A DNA stretch of 19,221 nt from HB2-32-21 sp041603535 (lineage in GTDB: Bacteria > Pseudomonadota > Gammaproteobacteria > Pseudomonadales > Porticoccaceae). The stretch's first letter is position 1. Every line of letters begins with the position of its first letter. The position numbers and the translations under genes are program-made. This document shows positions 8,266-15,260 of this stretch, one piece after another. The notes below the pieces were generated by a model that was not told the origin of the DNA, ran no database searches, and saw only the letters and a list, made by a program, of their open reading frames with translations. Location: positions 1 to 19,221 of the forward strand of contig JBFIEE010000055.1 in assembly GCA_041603535.1 (NCBI GenBank). Reading direction: 5' to 3'.

Positions 8266-8317
8266 CAAACGAACATCAAACGGACATGAAGCCCGTGTTT
8301 GGTTTGATGTTCGTTTG
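8266..8317 (+). terminator. Long hairpin after the BVMO gene (possible terminator)
   Basis: CAAACGAACATCAAAC (8266-8281) and its exact reverse complement (8302-8317) form a 16-bp perfect stem with a 20-nt loop, starting 18 bp after the BVMO stop. There is no poly-T run behind it and the stem is AT-rich, so intrinsic termination would be weak. mRNA stabilisation or protein binding are alternatives. Confidence 0.5.
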
Positions 8318-8707
8318 ATTCATTTATTGCCCTTCGTATTGATCCCCCTCCAACACCCCTAGCGATGGCTTTAAGGGTCCCGCTTATATTGATAAATAAT
8401 AAAATGTTTAATCCAGTGACCATAAACCTGTTCGGTTTTATCGGCCCTGCCGTGTTTTCTGATGTGAAATCGCGATTGATCCATCGTAAGATTCCAGGCT
8501 AAGGTCTCGTGACCAATCAATACATACGCGAAGCACTGATTCGTATCACTTTAAGCCTGAACCCGGAAGACAGGGATAAGCCGTGAAAGCCCGGCAATAC
8601 AAGAGTGTCAATGGGATGAAGATCGTGCATTTAAGCTGCGCTTCAATGCACCCATTACACCAGCCTTAGACCCATCAATTACCCCCACCACACAAAGGGC
8701 AACCGAA
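8318..8707. other. Intergenic stretch without recognisable gene
   Basis: No supported coding frame is found. An AT-rich patch (around 8380-8412) could hold a promoter for the following gene, but I cannot place -35/-10 boxes convincingly. One short open stretch (GTG near 8507 to TGA near 8583) has amino-acid-like composition (REALIRITLSLNPEDRDKP) but no family I recognise. Confidence 0.4.
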
Positions 8708-9184
8708 TTGAGCACCGAAAATCCAAGGCCCCCCTTCCGCCATTCAACGCCGAAACCGCCGCGCAGAAAGTCCGTATGGCGGAGGACGCCTGGAACACCC
8801 GTGACCCAGAACGAGTCTCACTCGCCTACACTCAGGATAGCGTCTGGCGCAACCGATCTGAGTTTTTATCAGGCCGCGATGCCATCATCCAGTTTCTTAC
8901 CCGCAAGTGGAACAAAGAACTGGATTACCGACTCATCAAGGAACTTTGGGCCTTTCACGACAACCGCATTGCGGTCCGTTTTGCCTACGAATGGCATGAT
9001 GACTCCCGGTGACTGGTTTCGCTCCTATGGTAATGAAAACTGGGAGTTTGATAAAAACGGTTTTATGCGCCTGCGTATCGCCAGCATAAACGACCTCTCA
9101 ATCAAGGAATCAGCAAGAAAATATCATTGGCCGTCGGGTCGCCGTCCTGACGACCATCCAGGTCTTTCCGCGCTCGGCCTGTGA
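8708..9184 (+). pseudogene. DUF1348 / NTF2-like (SnoaL fold) protein with two compensating frameshifts
   Basis: The protein family is clear, but three segments lie in two frames. TTG 8708 gives MSTENPRPP. Then one base is missing in a C6 run (8729-8734), and the protein continues in another frame as LPPFNAETAAQKVRMAEDAW, SVWRNRSEFLSGRDAI and LDYRLIKELWAFHDNRIAV to EWHDDS. An extra C in CCC (9005-9007) causes a TGA at 9010-9012. The first frame then resumes with GDWFRSYGNENWEFDKNG, ASINDL and FHWP-like HWPSGRRPDDHPGLSALGL to TGA 9182-9184. With both indels repaired, the product is about 158 aa, the normal length. Members are small cone-shaped dimeric-fold proteins of unknown function. As sequenced, an uninterrupted 158-aa ORF exists, but its central ~90 residues are out of frame. 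No clear Shine-Dalgarno core is seen; GGGC at 8697-8700 lies upstream. Confidence 0.88.
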
Positions 9185-9203
9185 CGTCACAGGCCCAGGG
9201 GTT

Positions 9204-9306
9204 CGCGTCAAACAGGGCATGTTCGGCGTTACAACTTTGAAGAATCGGACGACCGTCACCTCAAGCCACTTACAACGGTGACGTTGTAAAGCACACGGCG
9301 CTATAG
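9204..9306 (+). pseudogene. Fossil 3' end of a second Baeyer-Villiger monooxygenase
   Basis: This stretch aligns by eye, in three successive frames, with the C-terminal end of the BVMO encoded upstream (DNA 8090-8190). RVKQGMFG matches RNKQCTPG, YNFEESDDR matches YNFEGEDNR, and ATYNGDVVKH matches GTYNGGFVKY, ending in TAG 9304-9306. At the DNA level TTACAACTTTGAAG is identical and the CACNTACAACGG region is close. Frame changes between segments show it is dead. It is likely the remnant of a duplicated or laterally gained BVMO. Only about 100 bp is recognisable. Confidence 0.55.
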
Positions 9307-9400
9307 GCTGCACTGGGCACGAACTGGGTATGAATTGAAGAATATCGCTGACTTTCGAAACAATATTCCTACCGGAATTTGTTACGAAGCTCAGCCAGCA

Positions 9401-9438
9401 AACCCCTGGTACGCAATATATTCTGCGTGCCAGGGGTT
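9401..9438. terminator. Strong hairpin between convergent DUF1348 gene/BVMO fossil and metE
   Basis: AACCCCTGGTACGCA (9401-9415) and TGCGTGCCAGGGGTT (9424-9438) form a 15-bp stem with one G-U type pair and an 8-nt AT-rich loop. It lies about 95 bp downstream of the metE stop on the minus strand and after the plus-strand remnants. Neither side has a T-tract. It is a plausible bidirectional terminator or RNA 3'-end stabiliser. Confidence 0.5.
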
Positions 9439-9533
9439 ATCGTTCTGCTCACCGTGCTTTAAGGTTGCCCCGCCGTTTTCAGGTTTTGTTCACCTACCCT
9501 TTTACTCACCAACCTTGCTATGCGTCTCTGCCT

Positions 9534-11948
9534 TTACTCACCTCGCTTGAAATAGCTGGCACGCATTTGCTCCGCTGCGCCGACCAGATTGATCAGTGCC
9601 GGTTTAACCTCATCCCAGGTTCGGGTTTTGAGCCCGCAATCCGGGTTAATCCACAGCTGCTGGGGCGCAATCAGGGCAACGGCCTTGTCCATCCGTGCCG
9701 CAATCTCGGCTGCACTGGGCACGTTGGGGGAATGAATGTCGTACACGCCGGGGCCGATCTGGCTCGGATAGGAAAAATCCTCGAAGGCCTTTAGCAACCT
9801 CATATCCGAGCGCGAGCTCTCTATGGTGATGACATCTGCATCCATCGCCGCCACCGCCTCGATGATGTCGTTGAATTCCGAATAACACATGTGGGTATGA
9901 ATCTGAGTGTCATCCCGCACACCCGACGCGGCCACCCTAAAGGCCCGCACCGTCCAGGCCAGATACGCCTGCCAGTGGCGTCGTCTGAGCGGCAGGCCTT
10001 CGCGTAACGCGGCTTCATCAATCTGGATAACGTTGATACCCGCTGCCTCCAGATCCCTAACTTCGTCGCGGATAGCCAGTGCAATTTGCAGACAGGTCTC
10101 GGATCGGGGCTGATCATCACGCACAAATGACCAGTTAAGTATGGTCACGGGCCCGGTTAGCATACCCTTCACTGGTTTGTCGGTGAGCGATTGCGCGTAT
10201 CGAATCCAGGCCACGGTCATCGGTGTAGGGCGCGACACATCGCCAATGATGATCGGCGGTTTAACGCAACGCGATCCATAGGACTGCACCCAGCCATTGG
10301 CAGTGAACAGAAAACCATCCAGCAGTTCGCCGAAATACTCGACCATGTCATTGCGCTCTGCTTCGCCGTGAACCAGTACATCCAGCCCCACTGCCTCCTG
10401 CTCGCGAATGCATTGTGCAATTTCCTCCTTGATCGCCTGAACATAAACTTCCGGTTTGATTTCGCCCTGTTTAAGTTGCCGCCGGACGCCACGAATAGCC
10501 GGTGTTTGTGGGAAAGAACCAATGGTAGTCGTGGGAAATAATGGTAGCTTCAGGCGCGCCTGTTGCGATCTTGCCCGTTCCGCGTAGGCGCTGTGACGTT
10601 GGATGTGCTCTTCCGCAACGCCCGCCAGTCGCTTACCAACCTCGGGGCGATGCACCCGTGTCGACGCATCACGTGATTGCCGCGCCGATCGGGCCTGGGC
10701 AAACAATGCGGTTAGCGTCGGGTTCTCTGCAAGCCCGGATTCGCCTGCTGGGCGCCTATGCTCTGTGCCGAGGCGTCCATCTCGTGTTCTCACCCCAGCG
10801 TTGAGTGCGCGGCCCAGCGCGACGACTTCATCTATTTTCTGGCAGGCAAACGCTAGCCAACCACGCACCTCGGCATCCATGGCCAGCTCTCCTTCCAGAT
10901 CCACGGGTACATGAAGCAATGAGCAGGATGGTGCCAGCCAGAGGCGTTCGCCTAGCAGTGCATGGAGCGGGTATAGCCGGGTCAGGGCCGCATCTAGATC
11001 CGTGCGCCAGACGTTGCGGCCATCGACGATACCGGCAGAAAGAATCTTGCCATCGGCTGAACCAGCTTTGGATAACAACTGAGCGGCGGCAAGGATCTCG
11101 TCTCCGCCACGCACCGCATCGAGATGGATACCCGCTACCGGCAGGTCGCAGACCAGCTCAAGATTATCCTCAAGGGCACCAAAATACGTCGCCAGCAGGC
11201 AGTTCACATCGGCCTTTGCCAAACTCGCATAGGTCGTTTTAAAAGCCGCCCGCCAGGCTTCAGGCAAATCCAGCACCAGAATCGGTTCATCAATCTGGAT
11301 CCAGTTAACACCCCTGCTTTTGAGCCGCTGCAAAATCGTTTGGTAGACCGGTAGCACACGCTCAAGCAGGCTCAGCCTGTCAAAATCACGGCCTTTTACT
11401 TTGCCGAGCCACAACCAGGTCAAGGGGCCAATCAGCACAGGTTTGGTGGAGACACCCTGACGCTGGGCTTCGTCCAACTCATCGAAAAGCCGGGTGGATG
11501 ACAGTTGAAACTGCTGATCGTGACGTAACTCCGGCACCAGGAAATGGTAGTTGGTATCGAACCATTTGGTCATTTCGCAGGCTTCAACCGCTGCCCCCGA
11601 CGGGGCTCGACCGCGCGCCATGCGAAAATAAAGGTCGATATCAACCTCGGGGGACCAGGTCAACTCAGCGGCATCAGGTGAACCGGTAGTCAGCCAGCCG
11701 AAGCGTTCGGGAATGGCACCGAGCATGGTCGTCATATCCAGCACCTGGTCATAATAGGAAAAATCGCCAACCGGCAGCAGATCCAGGCCTTTATCATGCT
11801 GCAAACGCCAATGTCGTTGGCGCAGAGCCCGGCCCGTGTCTCGTAATGAGTCCTCATCGACTTCCTTACGCCAGTAAGCTTCCAGTGACTTTTTTAACTC
11901 TCTTGCCACGCCAATACGTGGAAAGCCCAGGTTGTGTGTCCTGACCAT
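9534..11948 (-). CDS. metE: Cobalamin-independent methionine synthase MetE
   Basis: MetE transfers a methyl group from 5-methyltetrahydropteroyl-tri-glutamate to homocysteine, the last step of methionine synthesis, in the cytosol without B12. The start chosen is ATG 11948 (MVRTHNLGFPRIG), with GGAG at 11955-11958 six nt upstream; an in-frame TTG at 11960 precedes this site and is unlikely. N-terminal folate barrel: FPRIG, ELTWSPEVDIDLYFRMARG, EMTKWFDTNYH, IQIDEP. C-terminal barrel: LPLFPTTTIGSFPQT, then the zinc ligands His and Cys in IHTHMCYSEF, Glu in TIESSRSDM and Cys in INPDCGLKTR. All are present. At 804 aa it is longer than the usual 750-770 because of an inter-domain linker insertion of about 25 residues (VRTRDGRLGTEHRR to AENPTL). 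It is divergent from metR, its probable activator. Confidence 0.97.
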   Translation of the reverse strand: MVRTHNLGFPRIGVARELKKSLEAYWRKEVDEDSLRDTGRALRQRHWRLQHDKGLDLLPVGDFSYYDQVLDMTTMLGAIPERFGWLTTGSPDAAELTWSPEVDIDLYFRMARGRAPSGAAVEACEMTKWFDTNYHFLVPELRHDQQFQLSSTRLFDELDEAQRQGVSTKPVLIGPLTWLWLGKVKGRDFDRLSLLERVLPVYQTILQRLKSRGVNWIQIDEPILVLDLPEAWRAAFKTTYASLAKADVNCLLATYFGALEDNLELVCDLPVAGIHLDAVRGGDEILAAAQLLSKAGSADGKILSAGIVDGRNVWRTDLDAALTRLYPLHALLGERLWLAPSCSLLHVPVDLEGELAMDAEVRGWLAFACQKIDEVVALGRALNAGVRTRDGRLGTEHRRPAGESGLAENPTLTALFAQARSARQSRDASTRVHRPEVGKRLAGVAEEHIQRHSAYAERARSQQARLKLPLFPTTTIGSFPQTPAIRGVRRQLKQGEIKPEVYVQAIKEEIAQCIREQEAVGLDVLVHGEAERNDMVEYFGELLDGFLFTANGWVQSYGSRCVKPPIIIGDVSRPTPMTVAWIRYAQSLTDKPVKGMLTGPVTILNWSFVRDDQPRSETCLQIALAIRDEVRDLEAAGINVIQIDEAALREGLPLRRRHWQAYLAWTVRAFRVAASGVRDDTQIHTHMCYSEFNDIIEAVAAMDADVITIESSRSDMRLLKAFEDFSYPSQIGPGVYDIHSPNVPSAAEIAARMDKAVALIAPQQLWINPDCGLKTRTWDEVKPALINLVGAAEQMRASYFKRGE

Positions 11949-11983
11949 TACCCTCTCCAATACATCAATATAAATCGATACGT

Positions 11984-12011
11984 ATTGTAATAACGGGCAC
12001 TTATAAATAAA
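11984..12011 (-). promoter_or_regulatory. Candidate metE promoter
   Basis: On the minus strand TTTATT (plus-strand 12006-12011) and TACAAT (plus-strand 11984-11989) are separated by 16 bp, about 36 bp upstream of the metE ATG. The -10 is good and the -35 is poor, as expected for an activator-dependent promoter. Confidence 0.45.
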
Positions 12012-12015
12012 ATCT

Positions 12016-12039
12016 CATGATATTCATGCTTATAGTGAA
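12016..12039. promoter_or_regulatory. Candidate MetR-binding region in the metE-metR intergenic
   Basis: Two overlapping dyads lie here: CATGA-TAT-TCATG (12016-12028, perfect 5-3-5) and TTCA-N9-TGAA (12023-12026/12036-12039). They sit just upstream of the proposed metE -35 and 7-30 bp before the metR ATG. That is where a LysR-type activator would bind to turn on metE and repress its own gene. The E. coli MetR consensus is TGAA-N5-TTCA, so the match is related but not exact. Confidence 0.45.
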
Positions 12040-12045
12040 AATAAT

Positions 12046-12969
12046 ATGATTCTCGAACGTCGACACCTGCATAATCTTCTGGCCATCGACGCCGCAGGCA
12101 GTCTTGCCAGGGCCGCCCTGCGCCTGCACATTACCCAGTCCGCCCTGTCCCACCAGATCAAAATGCTCGAGAACCACTACGGCATTGCCCTGTTCCACCG
12201 CCACACCAAACCTCTGCGGTTAACGGCAGCGGGACACCGGCTACTTAAACTGGCAGAGCAGACCCTGCCGCTGTTTTTACAGGCCGAGCAGGAGCTGGAA
12301 CGGATGGCCAGCGGGGATGCCGGACGACTGTATCTGTCCATTGAATGTCACGCCTGCTTTGAATGGCTGATGCCGGTAATCAGGCGCTTTAAGGAAACGT
12401 GGCCAGCGGTTGATATGGATATTCGCCTGGGCCTGGCTTTCAACTCCTTACCGGCGCTCAGGGCGGGCGACATAGACCTGGTAATCACGTCCGATCCGCT
12501 CGATACCAGTGCGTTACACTTTGACCCCCTGTTTCGCTACGAAGGTCGCCTGGTTATGCCCGCGACTCACGCACTGGCAAGTAAACAGCATATCGAACCC
12601 GCTGACCTGCGGGACCAAAGTCTGATTACCTATCCGGTTGAGCGAGACAGGATGGACGTATTCAAATATTTTTTGCAACCCGCTGGCATCGAACCGAAAC
12701 AGGTTCGCCAAACGGAATTGACAGCCATTATCCTGTTGCTGGTGGCCAGCAATCAGGGTGTCGCCGCGCTGCCGGACTGGGTGATGCGCTACGCGGGCCA
12801 CAACGACGGTTTGTTAACCAGACCCCTTGGCGATAAGGGCCTCCATCGCACCTTGTTCGCGGCCTATCGCACGGTTGACGCTGACAAAACATACCTGACC
12901 GACTTTAACACCCTCTGTCGCCAGGCAGATTCGCTGAATAGGCCGACCATTCAAACAATGCCGGATTGA
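12046..12969 (+). CDS. metR: LysR-type transcriptional regulator MetR
   Basis: This 307-aa protein has an N-terminal winged helix-turn-helix (LERRHLHNLLAIDAAGSLARAA, ITQSALSHQIKMLE, LFHRHTKPLRLTAAG; residues about 3-66) and a LysR substrate-binding domain from about residue 90 (DIDLVITSDPL, FRYEGRLVMPATHAL, GVAALPDWV). Sequence and position, divergent from metE with 97 bp between starts, support MetR. MetR senses homocysteine and activates metE and other methionine genes. The Shine-Dalgarno is weak (AGTGAAAA). Its own synthesis is probably autorepressed from the shared intergenic. Confidence 0.93.
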   Translation: MILERRHLHNLLAIDAAGSLARAALRLHITQSALSHQIKMLENHYGIALFHRHTKPLRLTAAGHRLLKLAEQTLPLFLQAEQELERMASGDAGRLYLSIECHACFEWLMPVIRRFKETWPAVDMDIRLGLAFNSLPALRAGDIDLVITSDPLDTSALHFDPLFRYEGRLVMPATHALASKQHIEPADLRDQSLITYPVERDRMDVFKYFLQPAGIEPKQVRQTELTAIILLLVASNQGVAALPDWVMRYAGHNDGLLTRPLGDKGLHRTLFAAYRTVDADKTYLTDFNTLCRQADSLNRPTIQTMPD

Positions 12970-13144
12970 TAATCCCTTGCGGCACCGTCGCTATACGTCA
13001 AGGTCGCGGAAGCCAAAAACCCAACAGCTGACTATGACGATTCCGCCCAATTCACCGACGAGCCCTTGCCAGACTGTACTGCCTGTGCCTGAATACAGGG
13101 CACACAGTACTCGCCTCCTCCAAAATTAAATGCCATAAGGATAA
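12970..13144 (+). promoter_or_regulatory. Leader of the amidohydrolase gene with bulged hairpin
   Basis: The region between metR and the amidohydrolase holds a 12-bp stem, GTACTG-(CC bulge)-TGTGCC pairing with GGCACA-CAGTAC, at 13076-13110. It ends 26 bp before the AAGGA ribosome-binding site (13137-13141). There is no T-tract. It could end metR transcripts weakly or act as a regulator site or leader structure for the amidohydrolase. Confidence 0.4.
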
Positions 13145-14587
13145 ATGATGAGCGGAGCATCCCGCGTTGCACAAATCAAAGATAAACTTGATCACCCGGT
13201 GATTGACGCCGACGGCCACACTGTAGAATTTACTCCCGTGTTTCTTGATTACCTCAAAGATATCGGCGGCCCGGAAATAGCCGAGCGCTTCGCCAAACGG
13301 CAGGTGAACTGGTACAAGTTAAATCCTCAGGAACGCATGGATAAACAGCGCACACGACCTGCCTGGTGGGCGCTGCCTACCACCAATACGCTGGACCGCG
13401 CGACGGCTATGTTGCCGCGCCTGTTAAGCACCCGCCTCGACGACATGGGTATCGACTTTGCCATTGTCTACCCGACACTGGGGCTGATTTTCCCAGGCGA
13501 CCCGGCCGAAGACATGCGCCGCGCTTGCTGCCGCGCAATCAACACCTATCATGCAGAACTGTTCCGTCCCCATGCCCAACGTATGACCCCGGTCGCGGTC
13601 ATTCCCCTCACCACGCCAGAGGAAGGCATCGAAGAACTGGACTACGCGGTAAACACCCTGGGGCTAAAAGCAATCATGACCCCCAGCCTGATTCGTCGCC
13701 CGGTCGCCGAAGCCGCCCGTATCGCGCCCGATGCGAGCCCTTATGCTACCCGGCTCGACACCCTGGCTTTTGAGTCCGATTATGATTATGACCCCTTCTG
13801 GGCCCGCTGCCGGGAACTAAAGGTCGCCGTCACGGTTCACTCTGGCGGCAGCGGCTGGGGGACACGGAATTCGGTAAACAACTACATGTTCAATCACATG
13901 GGCAACTTCGCTGCAGCAGGTGAGGGATTTTGCCGCTCGCTGATTATGGGGGGCGTAACGCGGCGCTTCCCGGACCTTAAGTTCGCGTTTCTCGAAGGCG
14001 GTGTGGGCTGGGCTACAGCACTGTATGCAGGCATCGTGGCTCACTGGGAAAAGCGTAACCGCCAGGCGCTGGAACTGTACAACCCGGCTGCGCTGAATCA
14101 TCAGCTATTGGCTAACCTGTTTACTGAATACGGCGAGGATATGATCAGGGAGCGTGTCAAGCGGACTGATTTTGAACAGGATTTTCTGACCAAAAATTCG
14201 GAAGATCCCGCCATGCTTGATGAATTCGCCCACTGTGGATTTGGTCGCGTTGAAGACATCCGCGATCAGTTTCAACCCAACTTTTATTTCGGCTGTGAAG
14301 CCGATGATCCGCAGACGGCATTGGCATTTAACCGCCAGCTCAACCCGCTACAAACCACCCTCAAGGCTATATTCGGCTCCGATATTGGCCACTGGGATGT
14401 GCCGGATATGACCACCGTACTAGCTGAAGCCTACGAGCTGGTGGAACATAACATTCTTGGCAACGAAGACTTTCGCGCCTTCACCTTCGCCAATGCCGTA
14501 ACATTACATGGCGGCATGAATCCCAATTTTTTCAGGGGGACAGTAGTTGAGCGCGCAGCAGCGGCTGTTATCGAGCAACAAAACTAG
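13145..14587 (+). CDS. Amidohydrolase_2 family metal-dependent hydrolase/decarboxylase
   Basis: The 480-aa protein has the TIM-barrel layout of amidohydrolase family 2 (PF04909; the ACMSD/gamma-resorcylate decarboxylase group). Features: VIDADGH at the first strand (residues 19-25; a D-x-D-x-H form rather than classic H-x-H), RLDDMGIDFAIVYPT (97-111), His232 in VTVHSGG, FLEGGVGWA, and the late-strand GSDIGHWDVP with the metal-binding Asp. Members hydrolyse or decarboxylate varied substrates; this one is unassigned. Two adjacent ATGs (13145, 13148) are possible; AAGGA at 13137-13141 is 6 nt from the second and 3 nt from the first, favouring the second. Possible partners are the BVMO and the downstream thioesterase, but no shared operon is shown. 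Confidence 0.88.
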   Translation: MMSGASRVAQIKDKLDHPVIDADGHTVEFTPVFLDYLKDIGGPEIAERFAKRQVNWYKLNPQERMDKQRTRPAWWALPTTNTLDRATAMLPRLLSTRLDDMGIDFAIVYPTLGLIFPGDPAEDMRRACCRAINTYHAELFRPHAQRMTPVAVIPLTTPEEGIEELDYAVNTLGLKAIMTPSLIRRPVAEAARIAPDASPYATRLDTLAFESDYDYDPFWARCRELKVAVTVHSGGSGWGTRNSVNNYMFNHMGNFAAAGEGFCRSLIMGGVTRRFPDLKFAFLEGGVGWATALYAGIVAHWEKRNRQALELYNPAALNHQLLANLFTEYGEDMIRERVKRTDFEQDFLTKNSEDPAMLDEFAHCGFGRVEDIRDQFQPNFYFGCEADDPQTALAFNRQLNPLQTTLKAIFGSDIGHWDVPDMTTVLAEAYELVEHNILGNEDFRAFTFANAVTLHGGMNPNFFRGTVVERAAAAVIEQQN

Positions 14588-14727
14588 CTCTACTGTCGGC
14601 TTTATCCCCGTGGCGGACAACTGTCAAACGAATAGATATAGGTCAAACGTCCAGCCATGCCGCTATCAGCACTATCGCCAACACTTGTCACCAACACTTA
14701 TCACCAATAAAAGCGAGAATTTGTGTA
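14588..14727 (+). repeat. Short tandem repeats between amidohydrolase and thioesterase
   Basis: Two 13-bp head-to-tail units lie at 14679-14691 and 14692-14704 (CAACACTTGTCAC and CAACACTTATCAC, one mismatch), followed by a partial third (CAATAAAA). Upstream, GTCAAACG occurs twice at a 19-bp period (14623 and 14642). No gene is seen in this stretch. The thioesterase ATG follows the repeats by 23 bp. Confidence 0.7.
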
Positions 14728-15156
14728 ATGTCAGCAATTGAACATGGAATCTGGAGTATTTTGCGCGGCGAAACATCCCCTGCACCCTGCAGCAAGTTAC
14801 TGGGCATGAGCATCGTTGAGGTCACCCCCGAGGGCGGCAGGATAAAGTTTCAATACCAGCCTTCTGAGGCGATGACCAACCCTAAAGGCTTTGTACAGGG
14901 CGGTTTTATTACCGCTATGCTAGACGATGTTATGGCGCCAGCGCTGCTCAGCACCTGTGAACCGGAAACAGCCATACCGACACTGGAAATAAAAACCTGC
15001 TATATAAAAGGTGTTAAGCCCGGCCCGGTACTGGCCGAAGGCTGGATAGTTAAAAAAACCCGCACCATCGCCTTTATGGCTGCGGAATTAAGCTCACTGG
15101 ATGGAGATTTACTGGCGACGGCTTCAGCTACGTTTCGCGTTATTACGCCAGAATAA
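14728..15156 (+). CDS. PaaI-family hotdog-fold thioesterase
   Basis: The 142-aa single-domain hotdog protein has the PaaI/HGG pattern: CSKLLGMSIVEVTPEGGRIKF, then NPKGFVQGGFITAMLDD (51-67), which carries the central helix with QGG in place of HGG and acidic residues Asp66/Asp67. Later strands are TLEIKTCYIKGVKPGPV and ATASATFRV. It is expected to hydrolyse an acyl- or aryl-CoA thioester in the cytosol; the substrate is unknown. It lies on the same strand 140 bp after the amidohydrolase, which may be functionally related, but the gap contains repeats. The ribosome-binding site is weak. Confidence 0.9.
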   Translation: MSAIEHGIWSILRGETSPAPCSKLLGMSIVEVTPEGGRIKFQYQPSEAMTNPKGFVQGGFITAMLDDVMAPALLSTCEPETAIPTLEIKTCYIKGVKPGPVLAEGWIVKKTRTIAFMAAELSSLDGDLLATASATFRVITPE

Positions 15157-15164
15157 ATCCTGGC

Positions 15165-15214
15165 AGACATCTAGCGCAGCAGGTATGTATCGCAGAAGAC
15201 AGCTAGCGCAGCAG
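15165..15214 (+). repeat. Direct repeat, two 18-bp copies
   Basis: AGACATCTAGCGCAGCAG (15165-15182) and AGACAGCTAGCGCAGCAG (15197-15214) differ at one base and are spaced by a 32-bp period. They lie between the thioesterase and sirtuin genes, 46-96 bp before the sirtuin ATG. A regulator site or a small duplication is possible. Confidence 0.7.
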
Positions 15215-15260
15215 AAAATACCGGTACGCTGCAAGTGCAACCACCGCTACGAGGGGCGAT

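Noticed and set aside
8507..8583. Possible short coding remnant (REALIRITLSLNPEDRDKP)
   Set aside because: Too short, without a ribosome-binding site and with no family I can recognise; kept only as a note in the intergenic entry.
9335..9794. Small plus-strand ORFs at the 3' end of metE
   Set aside because: They run antisense into metE or across the hairpin at 9401-9438 and have no family signal.
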